A DNA stretch of 64,000 nt from CAVXHQ01 sp963761735. GTDB lineage: Bacteria; Pseudomonadota; Alphaproteobacteria; Rhodobacterales; Rhodobacteraceae. Made by a program: the position numbers and the translations under genes. Under the pieces are notes generated by a model. It had not been told where the DNA came from, searched no databases, and was given only the letters and a program-made list of their open reading frames with translations. The DNA is taken from assembly GCA_963761735.1 (NCBI GenBank), contig CAVXHQ010000001.1, positions 248,001 through 312,000 on the forward strand, read 5' to 3'. Positions 17,669 to 27,245 of this stretch are shown here, in pieces (within the stretch, counting starts at the first letter, position 1; each line of letters opens with the position of its first letter).

Positions 17669-18751
17669 ATGCTCAACGTCGGTATCATCGGGGCGAGTTT
17701 CGCCCGCGACGCCTATCTGCCCGCCTTCGCCCACATCGAGACAGCACAGGTCGTGGCCCTCGCCTCGGGCCGGATGGAGAGTGCGCGCAAGGCCGCCGAA
17801 CCGCACGGCATCGAGGCTGTCTACGACGACTGGCGGGCGATGCTGGCCGCTCACGACCTCGACCTGGTGTGCATTGCGACGCCGACGGTGATGCATGCGG
17901 AGATGACGCTGGCGGCACTGGAGCGCGGGTGCCACGTGCTGTGCGAAAAACCGACGGCGATGGACGCGGCCGAGGCGCGGACGATGCTGGACGCGGCGCG
18001 GGCAAAGAGGCGCCTGCACATGATCGACCACGAGTTGCGGTTCGATCCGACGCGGGCGCGGATCGCCGAGATGATTCACGACGGGATGCTAGGCGAGGTC
18101 CGGCACGTCAACGTCACCAACATCGGCGCGTCCTGGAACGATCCGGCGAGCCGCCCCAAGGGCGACTGGTGGTCGGATGCGGCGATGGGCGGCGGGCGGC
18201 TGGGGGCCAACGGTTCGCATCAGGTGGACATGCTGCGCTGGTGGCTGGGCGAGCCTGCGAGCGTGGTGGGACAGGCCCTCACGGTGGTGCCCGACCGGAT
18301 CGACAAGGCGACGGGAGAGGCATGGACCGCCACCTCGGACGACCTGTCGCATTTCACGCTCGAGATGCAGTCGGGTGCGCTGTGCCAGGTATTCATGTCC
18401 GGCGTCGCGGCGGCGAACATGGGCAACGAGACGCAGGTATTCGGATCGAAGGGGACGATCACGCTGAGCAATTCCGACGAGAAGATCCATTTCGCGAAGG
18501 CAGGGCAGTTTTTCGACGAGGTGCCGGTGGACGTGCCCGACGCAGGCCTGGCGGGCCTGAACAAGGGGATCTGGAACGTCTCGGTCCTCGGCGCGCTGCG
18601 CGAGCTGTGCGGGGCCATCGCGGCGGAGCGCGATCTGCAACGCGGCGCCACCTTCGTCGACGGGCTGCGCAACCAGATGGTTCTCGACGGCATCGTCGCC
18701 TCGACGAAGAGCCGGAAATGGGAAGATCTGGATATGGCGGCGGCGTCCTGA
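17669..18751 (+). CDS. Gfo/Idh/MocA-family oxidoreductase 2
   Basis: A 360-residue oxidoreductase. VGIIGASFARD is the dinucleotide-binding turn, HVLCEKPTAMD the EKP motif, and GANGSHQVDMLRWW the catalytic His segment. A strong AAAGGAGA (17656-17663) sits 5 nt before ATG 17669, one of the best ribosome sites in the operon, so this gene may be translated independently of gene 1. The stop TGA and the next ATG share one base. It should reduce or oxidise a hydroxylated compound with NAD(P); the compound is unknown. Confidence 0.92.
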   Translation: MLNVGIIGASFARDAYLPAFAHIETAQVVALASGRMESARKAAEPHGIEAVYDDWRAMLAAHDLDLVCIATPTVMHAEMTLAALERGCHVLCEKPTAMDAAEARTMLDAARAKRRLHMIDHELRFDPTRARIAEMIHDGMLGEVRHVNVTNIGASWNDPASRPKGDWWSDAAMGGGRLGANGSHQVDMLRWWLGEPASVVGQALTVVPDRIDKATGEAWTATSDDLSHFTLEMQSGALCQVFMSGVAAANMGNETQVFGSKGTITLSNSDEKIHFAKAGQFFDEVPVDVPDAGLAGLNKGIWNVSVLGALRELCGAIAAERDLQRGATFVDGLRNQMVLDGIVASTKSRKWEDLDMAAAS

Positions 18752-19467
18752 TGCCCGCGCTGTCGGAACAGCGTGTGGTGATCACCGGCGCGGGGCAGGG
18801 CCTCGGTGCGGCCATCGCGCGGGTGTTCGCGGGGCATGGCGCGGACCTTGTGCTGATGGATGTGGACGCGGACGGACTGGAGGCCGTGAACACCGCCATC
18901 GGCGGCGGCGCGGTGTGCCTGACCGTCGATCTGGCGGATGCGGCGGCGACGGCACAGGCCATCGCCGCACTCCCCGGCCCGGTCGATACCCTGATCCACA
19001 ATGCCGCGATCCTGCGGCCAGAGCCCGTCGATGCCATCACTTTTGAGGTCTGGACCGCCACGATGAACGTCGGCATCCAGGCCGCGTTTCAACTGACGCA
19101 GGCCGTCTGGGCCGGGATGAAGGCGGATGGCGGCGCGCTTATCTTCGTGTCGTCGCAGTCGGGGATCAGGGGTTTCGTGGACGAAACCGCCTATTGCGCG
19201 GCGAAACACGCCCTCGAGGGGTTCTCCAAATGCCTCGCGATGGAGGGGGCGGCGCACGGGATCGTCTCCTGCACCGTCACGCCCGGCCGCGCGATGCACA
19301 CGCCGATGTCCGAGCGCAACTATCCCCCCGACCTCAAGGCCGAGTGGGTCGAACCCGACCTGCTCGCTCCCGCCTTCGTCCACGTCGCCACCACGCGCGA
19401 CCCGGCCCTGTCGGGCCAGCGCCTGAACGCGTGGGAGATGTCGCAACCCCAGGGAACCGCACCATGA
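18751..19467 (+). CDS. Short-chain dehydrogenase/reductase (SDR)
   Basis: A 238-residue classical SDR. VVITGAGQGLGAAIA is the TGxxxGxG cofactor motif, LIHNAAIL the NNAG-like structural motif, FVSSQSG the catalytic Ser region and YCAAKHA the YxxxK pair. The Asp at the end of the second strand (VLMDVDAD) suggests NAD preference. ATG 18751 shares its A with the previous TGA stop. It probably oxidises an alcohol in the same pathway as the two Gfo/Idh proteins. Confidence 0.92.
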   Translation: MPALSEQRVVITGAGQGLGAAIARVFAGHGADLVLMDVDADGLEAVNTAIGGGAVCLTVDLADAAATAQAIAALPGPVDTLIHNAAILRPEPVDAITFEVWTATMNVGIQAAFQLTQAVWAGMKADGGALIFVSSQSGIRGFVDETAYCAAKHALEGFSKCLAMEGAAHGIVSCTVTPGRAMHTPMSERNYPPDLKAEWVEPDLLAPAFVHVATTRDPALSGQRLNAWEMSQPQGTAP

Positions 19468-20861
19468 CCCACGCCCCCTCCGCCGAAATGCAGCCGATCT
19501 ACGACTGGATCGACGCCCATGCCGATGAATGCGTCGCCGATCTGCAAGCCTTCGTGCAGCAACCGTCGGTGTCCGCACAGGACATCGGGTTGCGCGACTG
19601 CGCCGCCCTGATCCGCAACATGATGCACCGCGACGGGTTGCCCGCCGAATTCCACGAACTCGACGAGGGCCCGCCGGTCGTCTACGGCGAGGTCGCGTCG
19701 GCGTCGGCCAAGACACTGCTGTGTTATTCCCACTACGACGTGCAGCCCCCCGAACCGATCGAAGCCTGGACGCATGGCGGGCCGTGGTCCGGCGCCGTGG
19801 TCGACGGGGTGTTGTACGGGCGCGGGGCGACCGACAACAAGTCCGGCGTGCTGGCGTTCAACAAGGCGGCCAAGGCGTTCATGGCGGTGCGCGGCGCCGT
19901 ACCCGTGGGCCTGAAACTGCTGATCGAGGGCGAGGAGGAGATCGGCTCGCCGAACCTCGGACCCTGGGCCGAGAAGAACGCGACGATGCTGGCGGCAGAC
20001 GGAATGCACTGCCTCGACGGCAGCCTCGAGATCGGCGTCGACGTGCCGGACGTGTCGCTCGGCCTGAAATCGGTGCTGTTCGTCGAACTGATCGCTCGCG
20101 GGCCGCGCCGTGACGTCCATTCGCTGAACGCGCCGCTGGTGCCGAACCCGGTCTGGGATCTGGTGCACGCGCTGGCGTCGATCATGGACCGCGACAAGAA
20201 TATCCTGATCCCCGACTGGGCCGAGGGCATCTATGTCCCGAACGACGAGGACATGGGCTATCTGGCCGACAAGGCCGCGCGCATCGACTTTGGAATGCTG
20301 AAAGACGAGATGGGCGTGGAGGCGTTTGCCCTCGGGCGCGACGGCGTCGACGCACTGAAGGCGCGGACCTACGAGCCGACGGCGAACATTCAGGGCATCA
20401 CCGGCGGCTACACCGGCAAGGGCACCAAGACCATCGTGCCGTCCGAGGCGCGGGTGCGGATGGATTTTCGCCTGATCCCCAACATCTCGCCCGCGAAAGC
20501 CATTGTGAAACTGCGCGACCACCTGAAGGCGCTGGGGTTCGACACCATCGAGGTCAGGGGCGAGGCCCGCGTGGAAGAACCGTACAAGATCAGCGCAGCT
20601 GAGGACATTTCAGTGTCCATCATCGCGGCGGCGACGGAGGTGTATGGCGAACCGCCCATCGTCAACGGCGTCTCCGCCGAGGGGGCGATCCTGAAACACG
20701 TCTGGATCCCCTGCGTGCTGACCGGGTTCGCCAACCCCGGCTGCAACCTGCACGCGCCGGATGAAAATATCCGGGTCGACAAGTACATCCTCGGCATCAA
20801 ATACGCCGCCGCCATCATGGAACATTTCGGGCGCACCGCCCCCGCAGGAGAGACCCGATGA
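19464..20861 (+). CDS. M20-family metallodipeptidase
   Basis: A 465-residue M20 peptidase. YSHYDVQPP provides the first His and Asp, GRGATDNKSG the bridging Asp, EGEEEIGSPN the general base and ligand Glu pair, and NLHAPDENIR the last His. Length and motifs match the CNDP-like dipeptidase subgroup with an inserted dimerisation domain. It hydrolyses dipeptides in the cytoplasm using two zinc or manganese ions. ATGA overlaps join it to the SDR before and the M14 gene after it. Confidence 0.93.
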   Translation: MTHAPSAEMQPIYDWIDAHADECVADLQAFVQQPSVSAQDIGLRDCAALIRNMMHRDGLPAEFHELDEGPPVVYGEVASASAKTLLCYSHYDVQPPEPIEAWTHGGPWSGAVVDGVLYGRGATDNKSGVLAFNKAAKAFMAVRGAVPVGLKLLIEGEEEIGSPNLGPWAEKNATMLAADGMHCLDGSLEIGVDVPDVSLGLKSVLFVELIARGPRRDVHSLNAPLVPNPVWDLVHALASIMDRDKNILIPDWAEGIYVPNDEDMGYLADKAARIDFGMLKDEMGVEAFALGRDGVDALKARTYEPTANIQGITGGYTGKGTKTIVPSEARVRMDFRLIPNISPAKAIVKLRDHLKALGFDTIEVRGEARVEEPYKISAAEDISVSIIAAATEVYGEPPIVNGVSAEGAILKHVWIPCVLTGFANPGCNLHAPDENIRVDKYILGIKYAAAIMEHFGRTAPAGETR

Positions 20862-22540
20862 CCGTCACGATTCCCTTCGACACCTACCACGCCTACGACG
20901 CCTATACCGCGCACCTGCACAGCCTGGCCGAGGCGTACCCGGACCTGTGCACGCTGACGTCCATCGCCAAGTCGCATCAGGGCCGCGACGTCTGGTTCGT
21001 GACCATCACCAATCCCGATACCGGCCCGGCCCTCGAAAAGCCCGGCTTCTACATCGACGCGCAGATCCACGCCGAGGAACACGCGACGAGTGCGACCGCG
21101 CTCTATGCGATCCACTACCTTCTCACGCAGTACGGTACCGACGAAGAGGTGACGCGCCTCGTCGACGGGCAGGCGTTCTATATCATCCCGCGGATCAACC
21201 CGGACGGCGCCGAATCCGCGATGACCGCCCCCTATCACCCGTGGTGCGGCAACGGGCGTTTCCTGCCCGGCGAAGACCGCCTCGAAGGCCTGATCCCGCA
21301 GGACATCACCGGCGACGGATACATCGTGCAGATGCGGGTGCCCGATACCAAGGGCGAATGGAAGAAGGACACCCGGAACCCCGACATCATGGTCCAGCGC
21401 GAGCCGGGCGAAGAGGGCGGCGACTATTACCGCCTGTATCCCGAGGGCGTGATCCGCAACTACGACGGCGTGCATGTCGCCATCGAGATGCAGCAGGACG
21501 GGAACATGAACCGCAATTTCCCGACGAACTGGACGCCGCAGGAATACGGCGCGGGGGAATATCCCTTCAGCGAACCCGAAACGGCGGGGATGCGCGATGT
21601 CATCCTGAACCATCCCAACATCACCGGCATGTGCGCCTATCACACCCACGGCGGCATCATCCTGCGCCCCTCGATGCTGCAACCCGACGCCGAGATGAGC
21701 GCGCCGGACCTGTCGCTGTACAAGGCGCTCGGCGCGGTGGGCGAACGGTTGACGGGGTATCCGACGATCTCGGTCTACGAGGAATTCACCCCGGACAAGT
21801 CAAAGGCGCGGCACGGCAGCCTGACCGACTGGACCTACGAGGAGATGGGCATCATCTCGTTCGGAACCGAGTTGTGGGATCTCGAACGCACGGCAGGCGT
21901 GCCCAAAGAAGGGTATTACAACCTCGGGCCGCGCGACGCCGAAACCCAGCGGCTGGTACACGACTGGGTGGTCGACAACGTCGGCGACCGTGGGTTCCGT
22001 CCGTGGACGGCGCACGACCATCCGCAGCTCGGTCCCGTCGAGGTTGGCGGCACGGTCTATATCTGGAGCTATCGGAACCCGCCGGGCAACCTGCTGGAGA
22101 AGATCTGCCACGACAACGTGAAATTCAACCTCGCCCACGCCGCCGCCGCCCCGCGCATCGCGGTGGACGACCTGAGCGTCGAGGCATTGGGGGGAGATCT
22201 GTTCCGGGTGACGGCCGTCGTGTCGAATCACGGCTATCTGCCGACGAACTTGTCCGACGTGGCCGTGCGCAACAAGGTGGCGAAACCCGTGACCCTTGCA
22301 CTGACCTGTGAGGACGCGGACCTCGTGATGAACGCGCAGACCGTCGATCTCGGCCACCTCGCCGGGCGCAACGAACGCCGCCATGCCTATTCCAACTGGG
22401 GACAGCAATGGTCAGCGGTGACGAAAAAGGCCGAATGGCTGGTGCGTGCGACCGGGGCGAACCCCACCGTCAACGTCACCGCCACGTCGCAAAAGGGCGG
22501 CACGCAGCGGCAATCGGCGCCGCTGAGCGCGGCATCGTGA
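20858..22540 (+). CDS. M14-family zinc carboxypeptidase
   Basis: A 560-residue protein. IDAQIHAEEHA gives the HxxE zinc pair, IIPRINPDGAE the conserved NPDG segment, MNRNFPTNW the substrate-binding NRN(F) motif, and MCAYHTHGG the third zinc His. There is no signal peptide, so it probably acts inside the cell, and the C-terminal 150 residues form an extra beta-rich domain. It is the last gene of the rightward unit; its stop is intact and IS-derived DNA begins within about 25 bp, so any further operon genes have been lost or moved. Confidence 0.9.
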   Translation: MTVTIPFDTYHAYDAYTAHLHSLAEAYPDLCTLTSIAKSHQGRDVWFVTITNPDTGPALEKPGFYIDAQIHAEEHATSATALYAIHYLLTQYGTDEEVTRLVDGQAFYIIPRINPDGAESAMTAPYHPWCGNGRFLPGEDRLEGLIPQDITGDGYIVQMRVPDTKGEWKKDTRNPDIMVQREPGEEGGDYYRLYPEGVIRNYDGVHVAIEMQQDGNMNRNFPTNWTPQEYGAGEYPFSEPETAGMRDVILNHPNITGMCAYHTHGGIILRPSMLQPDAEMSAPDLSLYKALGAVGERLTGYPTISVYEEFTPDKSKARHGSLTDWTYEEMGIISFGTELWDLERTAGVPKEGYYNLGPRDAETQRLVHDWVVDNVGDRGFRPWTAHDHPQLGPVEVGGTVYIWSYRNPPGNLLEKICHDNVKFNLAHAAAAPRIAVDDLSVEALGGDLFRVTAVVSNHGYLPTNLSDVAVRNKVAKPVTLALTCEDADLVMNAQTVDLGHLAGRNERRHAYSNWGQQWSAVTKKAEWLVRATGANPTVNVTATSQKGGTQRQSAPLSAAS

Positions 22541-22562
22541 GCGACACGGGGAGCGACGGACC

Positions 22563-23284
22563 TGTCGCGGTTCTGTTCCGGTCACGGTGCTCATTTAGGC
22601 GGCCATTTGTTCGAAGGCCAAGGGGCTTTTCCAGCCCAAGGCTGAATGTCGGCGTCGCGGATTGTAGAAACCGTTGATGTATTCGAAGAGGGCCAGCTCG
22701 ACGTGCCGGCGGGTTGGCCAGGGCCGTCGCCAGATCAATTCGGCCTTCAGGGTCTTGAAGAAGGTCTCGACGGCGGCGTTATCGTAACAATTTCTTTTGC
22801 CGCTCATTGACGGTTTCAGACCGTTCCGGCGCAGGATTTTCTGGTAGTCATGAGAGCAATATCGACTGCCGCGATCCGTGTGTTGAACGCAGCCCTTGGG
22901 CGGGCGTCGCAGGGTGATCGCCATGTTCAGCGCCCGGGTCGCCAGATCCTTCTTCAGCCGATTGCTGATCGCACGGCCGATCACCCGCCGCGAATGCAGG
23001 TCCAGTATGACAGCGAGATAGACCCAGCCTTCGCGGGTCCAGATGTAGCTGATGACGCCAGCCCACTTCTGGTTCGGGCGATCCGCATGAAAGTCACGGT
23101 TCAGCAGGTTCGGCGCGATGTTGAAGCTGTGGTGACTGTCGGTCGTCACCTTGTATTTGCGGGTTCGGACGATCCGGATGCCGTTCTGCCGCATCAGACG
23201 ACCGATGCGGCGGTGACCGAGATCAACGCCGAGTTCTTTGTGAATCCCGGAGGCAAACTGGGCCACGGAAACGGTGGGATTACC
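22563..23284 (-). mobile_element. IS3-family insertion sequence remnant
   Basis: It contains the C-terminal 220 or so codons of an IS3 OrfB transposase and is cut on the right by the left end of the IS21 element at 23285. OrfA and the N-terminus of OrfB are missing. The left boundary is approximate: TGTCGCGGTTC at 22563 is a possible terminal sequence, but no partner end survives to prove it. Confidence 0.7.
22595..23266 (-). pseudogene. IS3-family OrfB transposase, N-terminally truncated and catalytically mutated
   Basis: A 223-codon frame with the integrase core of IS3 transposases: ISYIWTREGWVYLAVILDLHSRRVIG, in part, then HTDRGSRYCS and the C-terminal NCYDNAAVETFFKTLKAEL region. The second Asp and the final Glu of the DDE triad are present, but the first Asp, normally in WAGDISYI, is Val here (codon at 23054-23056). 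Together with the loss of the 5' part this makes an inactive remnant. Confidence 0.88.
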
Positions 23285-23346
23285 TGACCGTCGCGGAGTA
23301 AAATTCTGCCATTCTGAGACCCGGGGCGGAAGCTGAGGGTCGGGAG

Positions 23347-24212
23347 ATGTATTCTGTGGAACTGTATACCCGGGTGCGCAGAGCGTGCCATGTCGAGGGC
23401 ATGAGTGAGCGCGAGGCGGGGCGGAAGTTCGGGATCGACCGCAAGACAGTGTCGAAGATCCTGAAGCATTCGGTTCCGCCGGGATATCGGCGCCAAGCGA
23501 TGCCGCAGCGTCCCAAGCTTGATCCCTTTGTGCCGGTGATCGACCAGATCCTCGAAGAGGATAAGAGCAAACTCAAGAAACAGCGGCACACTGCCAAGCG
23601 AATTCATGCGCGGCTGCGCGACGAGCATGGCTTTACGGGCGGGATCACCATCGTCACTGATTATGTGCGTGAGAAGAAGCGGCGGACGCGGGAAGTGTTC
23701 GTGCCGCTGTCGCATGCGCCGGGCCATGTTCAGGTCGATTTCGGCGAAACGCTGGGCGTGATTGCCGGTGTTGAGTGTAAGCTGCACTACTTTGCGATGG
23801 CGCTTCCGCATTCGGATGCGTTCTTCATCAAGACCTACCCCGCCGAGACGACCGAGGCGTTTTGTGATGGCCACAACGCCGCTTTTGCATTCTTCGGCGG
23901 CGTGCCCTTGTCGATCCTCTACGACAATACAACGATCGCAGTGGCGAAAATCCTGGGCGATGGCCTCCGGTTGCGCACCCGCGTCTTTTCGGAATTGCAG
24001 TCGCATTACCTGTTCGACGACAAGTTCGGCCGACCGGGCAAAGGCAATGACAAAGGCAACGTCGAGGGGGTGATCGGATATGGGCGGCGCAACTTCCTCG
24101 TTCCCGCGCCGCGGTCCGACAGCTTCGATGCGTTGAACACCTGGCTGGAAGATCAGTGCCTGACGCGACAGGGCGACATTGTGCGTGGTCATACCGAGAC
24201 TGTCGGTGAACG
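23347..24212 (+). pseudogene. istA: IstA transposase, 5' fragment (split by IS66)
   Basis: The N-terminal 288 codons of an IS21 IstA. A helix-turn-helix region (SEREAGRKFGIDRKTVSKIL) is followed by the integrase core with HVQVDFGET (first Asp) and LYDNTTIAV (second Asp), and then KGNDKGNVEG with the catalytic Glu. GGGAG precedes ATG 23347. The frame is cut after GGTGAACG by the IS66 end; translation would stop four bases inside it. Joining it to the 3' fragment at 26612 restores an uninterrupted 499-residue IstA. Confidence 0.93.
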
Positions 24213-24234
24213 GTAAGCGTCCGGCCTGACCGCT

Positions 24235-25734
24235 CTACTCCGCCATTTTCCACGGTAGGAAGTCATCGACGCGGGTGATCTTGTAGTCCGGGATGCGAGC
24301 GAGCGTGTCTGCGAGCCAGGCCTGCGGGTCGACGCCGTTCAGCTTGGCGGTTTCGATCAGGGTGTAGGCGATGGCGGCGGCGCGGCCGCCGGTCAGTGAT
24401 CCGACGAAGAGATAATTCTTCCTGCCGATCGCGACGGATCGCATCGCACGCTCGGCCGTGTTGTTATCCAGTTCCAGGACACCGTGATCGAGATACGGCT
24501 GGAGCCGCTTCATGCGGGTCAGGGCATAGCGGATCGCCGCGGCCAATGGCGACTTGCCGGAAATGGATGGCAGCTGGAGGTGCAGCCATGCCTCGAGATC
24601 GTCGAAGACGGGCTTCGCCTTCGCTTGCCGGATCTCGACGCGAAGGTCTGGCGGTGACCCTCTCGCTTCTTTCTCGACTGCGTAGAGTTGGGCGATGCGC
24701 AGGACGGCTTCGTCGGCGATGGCCGAGCCCTGCGCTCTATGGATGTCGACAAACTTTCGTCTGACATGAGCCATGCAGGCGACCTCGCGGATGTCGCCGG
24801 ACCGGTAGAGATCCTCGAACCCGGCATAGCCGTCCGCGTGCATCCAGCCCTGATACGTTGCGAGATGATCCTTCGGATGCTGACCTTTGCGGTCGGGAGA
24901 GAACTGATACCAACTGGCGGGTGGGACACCGCTCCCCCAAGGCCGCTCGTCCCGCCCGTAAGCCCACAATCGCGCCGTCGCTGTCTTACCGGTGCCGGGT
25001 GCCAGCATCTTCACCGGGGTGTCATCCGTGAAGATGGCCTGTCCGGCCAGCACGTGGCGTCCGATAGCGTCTGCGAGCGGCTCCAGCAGCGCCGTCGACT
25101 TGCCGACCCAGTCGGCCAACGTCGAGCGATCCAGATCGAGCCCGTCGCGCTCGAAGATCTGGCTTTGCCGGTAGAGCGGCAGGTGATCGGCGTATTTGTT
25201 CACCAAGACATGGGCGAGAAGGCCGGGACCGGGGCGGCCGCGCTCGATAGGCCGCGAAGGGAGTGCAGCCTGCGTGAATGCCTCGCACCCGAAACACGCG
25301 AACCGCGGTCGCACGATCCGGTTCACGATGAACCGGCCGGGCACATACTCCAGCTCCTCGGTCACATCCTCGCCCAGACGGCGCAGTCGACCGCCGCACT
25401 TGGCGCAATCATCGCCGCCGGTCGTCAACTCGACTTCCATCCGCGGGATGTGATCCGGGATCGGACGGCGCTTCGGCTTGTCCTTCGGCTCCTCATCGGG
25501 AAGCCGCAGCTTGGCCGTCATCTTGGCGATCGAGATCTCGCTGGCTTCCAGTGCCAGCTGAAGCTGCTCGATAATCTCCGATGAGGCGCCGAACCGAGAG
25601 TTGCGGTGCCCGGCCAGCTGATGGCGCAGCTTCTCGATGAGCATCGCCTGCGACTTCACTTCGGCCAGCAAAAGGGCCGTGAAGCGGCGTAGTTCATCGG
25701 GATCTTCCGGCAGGGATTGGGCCACGTCAAGCAT
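24235..25734 (-). CDS. tnpC: IS66-family transposase TnpC
   Basis: A 499-residue transposase of normal IS66 length. A coiled-coil N-terminus is followed by a leucine-zipper-like LIEKLRHQLAG and a zinc-finger-like region (CAKCGGRLRRLG), then FTDDTPVKMLAPG, the catalytic Asp region, a central AHVRRKFVD motif and the C-terminal LDNNTAERAMRSVAIGRKN segment with the final Glu. It is intact. It cuts and joins DNA at the element ends together with TnpA and TnpB. Confidence 0.95.
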   Translation of the reverse strand: MLDVAQSLPEDPDELRRFTALLLAEVKSQAMLIEKLRHQLAGHRNSRFGASSEIIEQLQLALEASEISIAKMTAKLRLPDEEPKDKPKRRPIPDHIPRMEVELTTGGDDCAKCGGRLRRLGEDVTEELEYVPGRFIVNRIVRPRFACFGCEAFTQAALPSRPIERGRPGPGLLAHVLVNKYADHLPLYRQSQIFERDGLDLDRSTLADWVGKSTALLEPLADAIGRHVLAGQAIFTDDTPVKMLAPGTGKTATARLWAYGRDERPWGSGVPPASWYQFSPDRKGQHPKDHLATYQGWMHADGYAGFEDLYRSGDIREVACMAHVRRKFVDIHRAQGSAIADEAVLRIAQLYAVEKEARGSPPDLRVEIRQAKAKPVFDDLEAWLHLQLPSISGKSPLAAAIRYALTRMKRLQPYLDHGVLELDNNTAERAMRSVAIGRKNYLFVGSLTGGRAAAIAYTLIETAKLNGVDPQAWLADTLARIPDYKITRVDDFLPWKMAE

Positions 25735-25793
25735 GCCAAACTATAGCAAAACATGGCTGCGGCGGGAATCCTGAATGCCCTCGACAGGGCAAT

Positions 25794-26141
25794 TTATCCT
25801 GCCTTGAGCGGCTTCCAGCTACGCTGCGGGGCCCGCCAGTCGATGCCCTCCAGGAGCATCGCCAACTGCGCCGCCGTCAGGGAGATCTTACCCTCCTTCG
25901 CCGACGGCCAGACGAACCGGCCCTTCTCAAGGCGCTTCGAGAACAAGCACGCGCCCTGGCCATCCCACCAGATGATCTTGATCAGATCGCCACGCCGCCC
26001 GCGGAACACAAACAGGTGGCCAGCGAACGGGTCCTGCTTCAGCGCCGTCTCAGCTTGAGCCGCCAGCGTCGTGAACCCCCGTCGCATGTCTGTGACACCG
26101 GCCGCCAGCCAGACCCGCGTGTTCGACGGGACCGGGATCAT
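25794..26141 (-). CDS. tnpB: IS66-family accessory protein TnpB
   Basis: A 115-residue protein with the TnpB signature: VWLAAGVTDMRRGFTTLA near the N-terminus, then LFVFRGRRGDLIKIIWWDGQG. It is required for IS66 transposition in studied members, though its exact role is unsettled. Its start overlaps the tnpA stop by ATGA. Confidence 0.95.
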   Translation of the reverse strand: MIPVPSNTRVWLAAGVTDMRRGFTTLAAQAETALKQDPFAGHLFVFRGRRGDLIKIIWWDGQGACLFSKRLEKGRFVWPSAKEGKISLTAAQLAMLLEGIDWRAPQRSWKPLKAG

Positions 26142-26518
26142 GGCGACAGGCCCCGGATCAGCCGGGCCAGCGCCTCGGGATCGTAGGTGCCCACAATCCG
26201 CAGTCGGTGACCACCTGCGACATCGATCTCGATTGTGCCAGGATCAGCGGTCGGATCAGACACCGCGTCATGATCCCTCCACTCCGGCTGATCGACGATC
26301 TCAACCGGCAGGAAGCCAGCGACATCCGCAGCGCATATCTCGACCACCGGTTCGGCGGTGGGGGCGTATCGAGGATCCCGCAGCCATTTGAAGATCATGT
26401 TGGCGTTCATCGCATATCGACGCGCAACCTGCGCCACCGACACATCCGGCGCTGCCGTCTGAAAGCAGATCGAGCGCTTCTCCTCGTCGCTCCAGAGCCG
26501 TCTCGCACGACGCGCCAT
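26138..26518 (-). CDS. tnpA: IS66-family accessory protein TnpA
   Basis: A 126-residue protein with a helix-turn-helix like that of IS3 OrfA (WSDEEKRSICF, then SVAQVARRYAMNANMIFKW). It is probably the DNA-binding subunit. It is the first gene of the element, 85 bp inside the right end, and overlaps tnpB by ATGA. Confidence 0.92.
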   Translation of the reverse strand: MARRARRLWSDEEKRSICFQTAAPDVSVAQVARRYAMNANMIFKWLRDPRYAPTAEPVVEICAADVAGFLPVEIVDQPEWRDHDAVSDPTADPGTIEIDVAGGHRLRIVGTYDPEALARLIRGLSP

Positions 26519-26611
26519 CGATCGCCCCTTAGTGTCCGCTATCCTAAGCGGACACTATCCCTCACTCCCTATGCGCGGCAGTGCAGGGAGACCGTACGGT
26601 TACGGTGAACG

Positions 26612-27245
26612 TCTGATGCGGGATCTCAATGCGCTGATGGCGCTGCCGACCACCCCTTACGATGCTTGCGACAGGGTCAGCACCCGGGCGACATCGATCT
26701 CCATGGTCCGTTATCGCAACAATGACTACTCGGTGCCTGTCGCTCATGCCCATCACGAGGTTCAGGTTCGTGGGTATGTCCATGAGGTTGTGATCGGCTG
26801 CGGGGCCGAGGTGATTGCCCACCACCGCCGGTCCTACGACAAGGCGGACATGGTATTTGATCCGATGCATTACCTGCCGCTGTTGGAGCAAAAGGTTGGG
26901 GCGCTGGATCAAGCCGCACCGCTGCAAGGCTGGGATCTGCCGGATGAGTTCGCCACCCTGCGCCGACTGTTGGAGGCGCGGATGGGGAAGAAGGGCAAGC
27001 GCGAATATGTTCAGGTTTTACGTCTGCTGGAAACGTTCGAACTGACCCATCTGCATGGTGCGATCCGGCAGGCGCTCGATCTCGGGGCCATCGGCTATGA
27101 TGCTGTGAAGCATCTTGTCCTGTGCCGGATCGAGAGGCGTCCGCCACGGCTGGATCTCGATATTTATCCCTATCTGCCCAGAGCACAGGTCGGGACGACA
27201 GACCCGGCCAGCTACATGAGCCTGATGTCGGGGGTGCCGACATGA
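26612..27245 (+). pseudogene. istA: IstA transposase, 3' fragment (split by IS66)
   Basis: The C-terminal 211 codons of IstA, starting in phase right after the second GGTGAACG copy with LMRDLNALMALP and ending at 27245. Its stop overlaps the istB start by ATGA. The part of the open frame before 26604 belongs to the IS66 end and is not native. Confidence 0.93.

Larger units (their letters stand above)
24213..26603 (-). mobile_element. Complete IS66-family element inserted in istA
   Basis: A 2391-bp element with tnpA, tnpB and tnpC in order on the minus strand. Its ends are related inverted repeats: GTAAGCGTCCGGCC at 24213 and GTAACCGTACGGTC on the other strand from 26603. The 8-bp sequence GGTGAACG occurs at 24205-24212 and 26604-26611 as a direct target duplication, the length typical of IS66. 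All three genes look intact, so the element may still be mobile. Confidence 0.95.
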
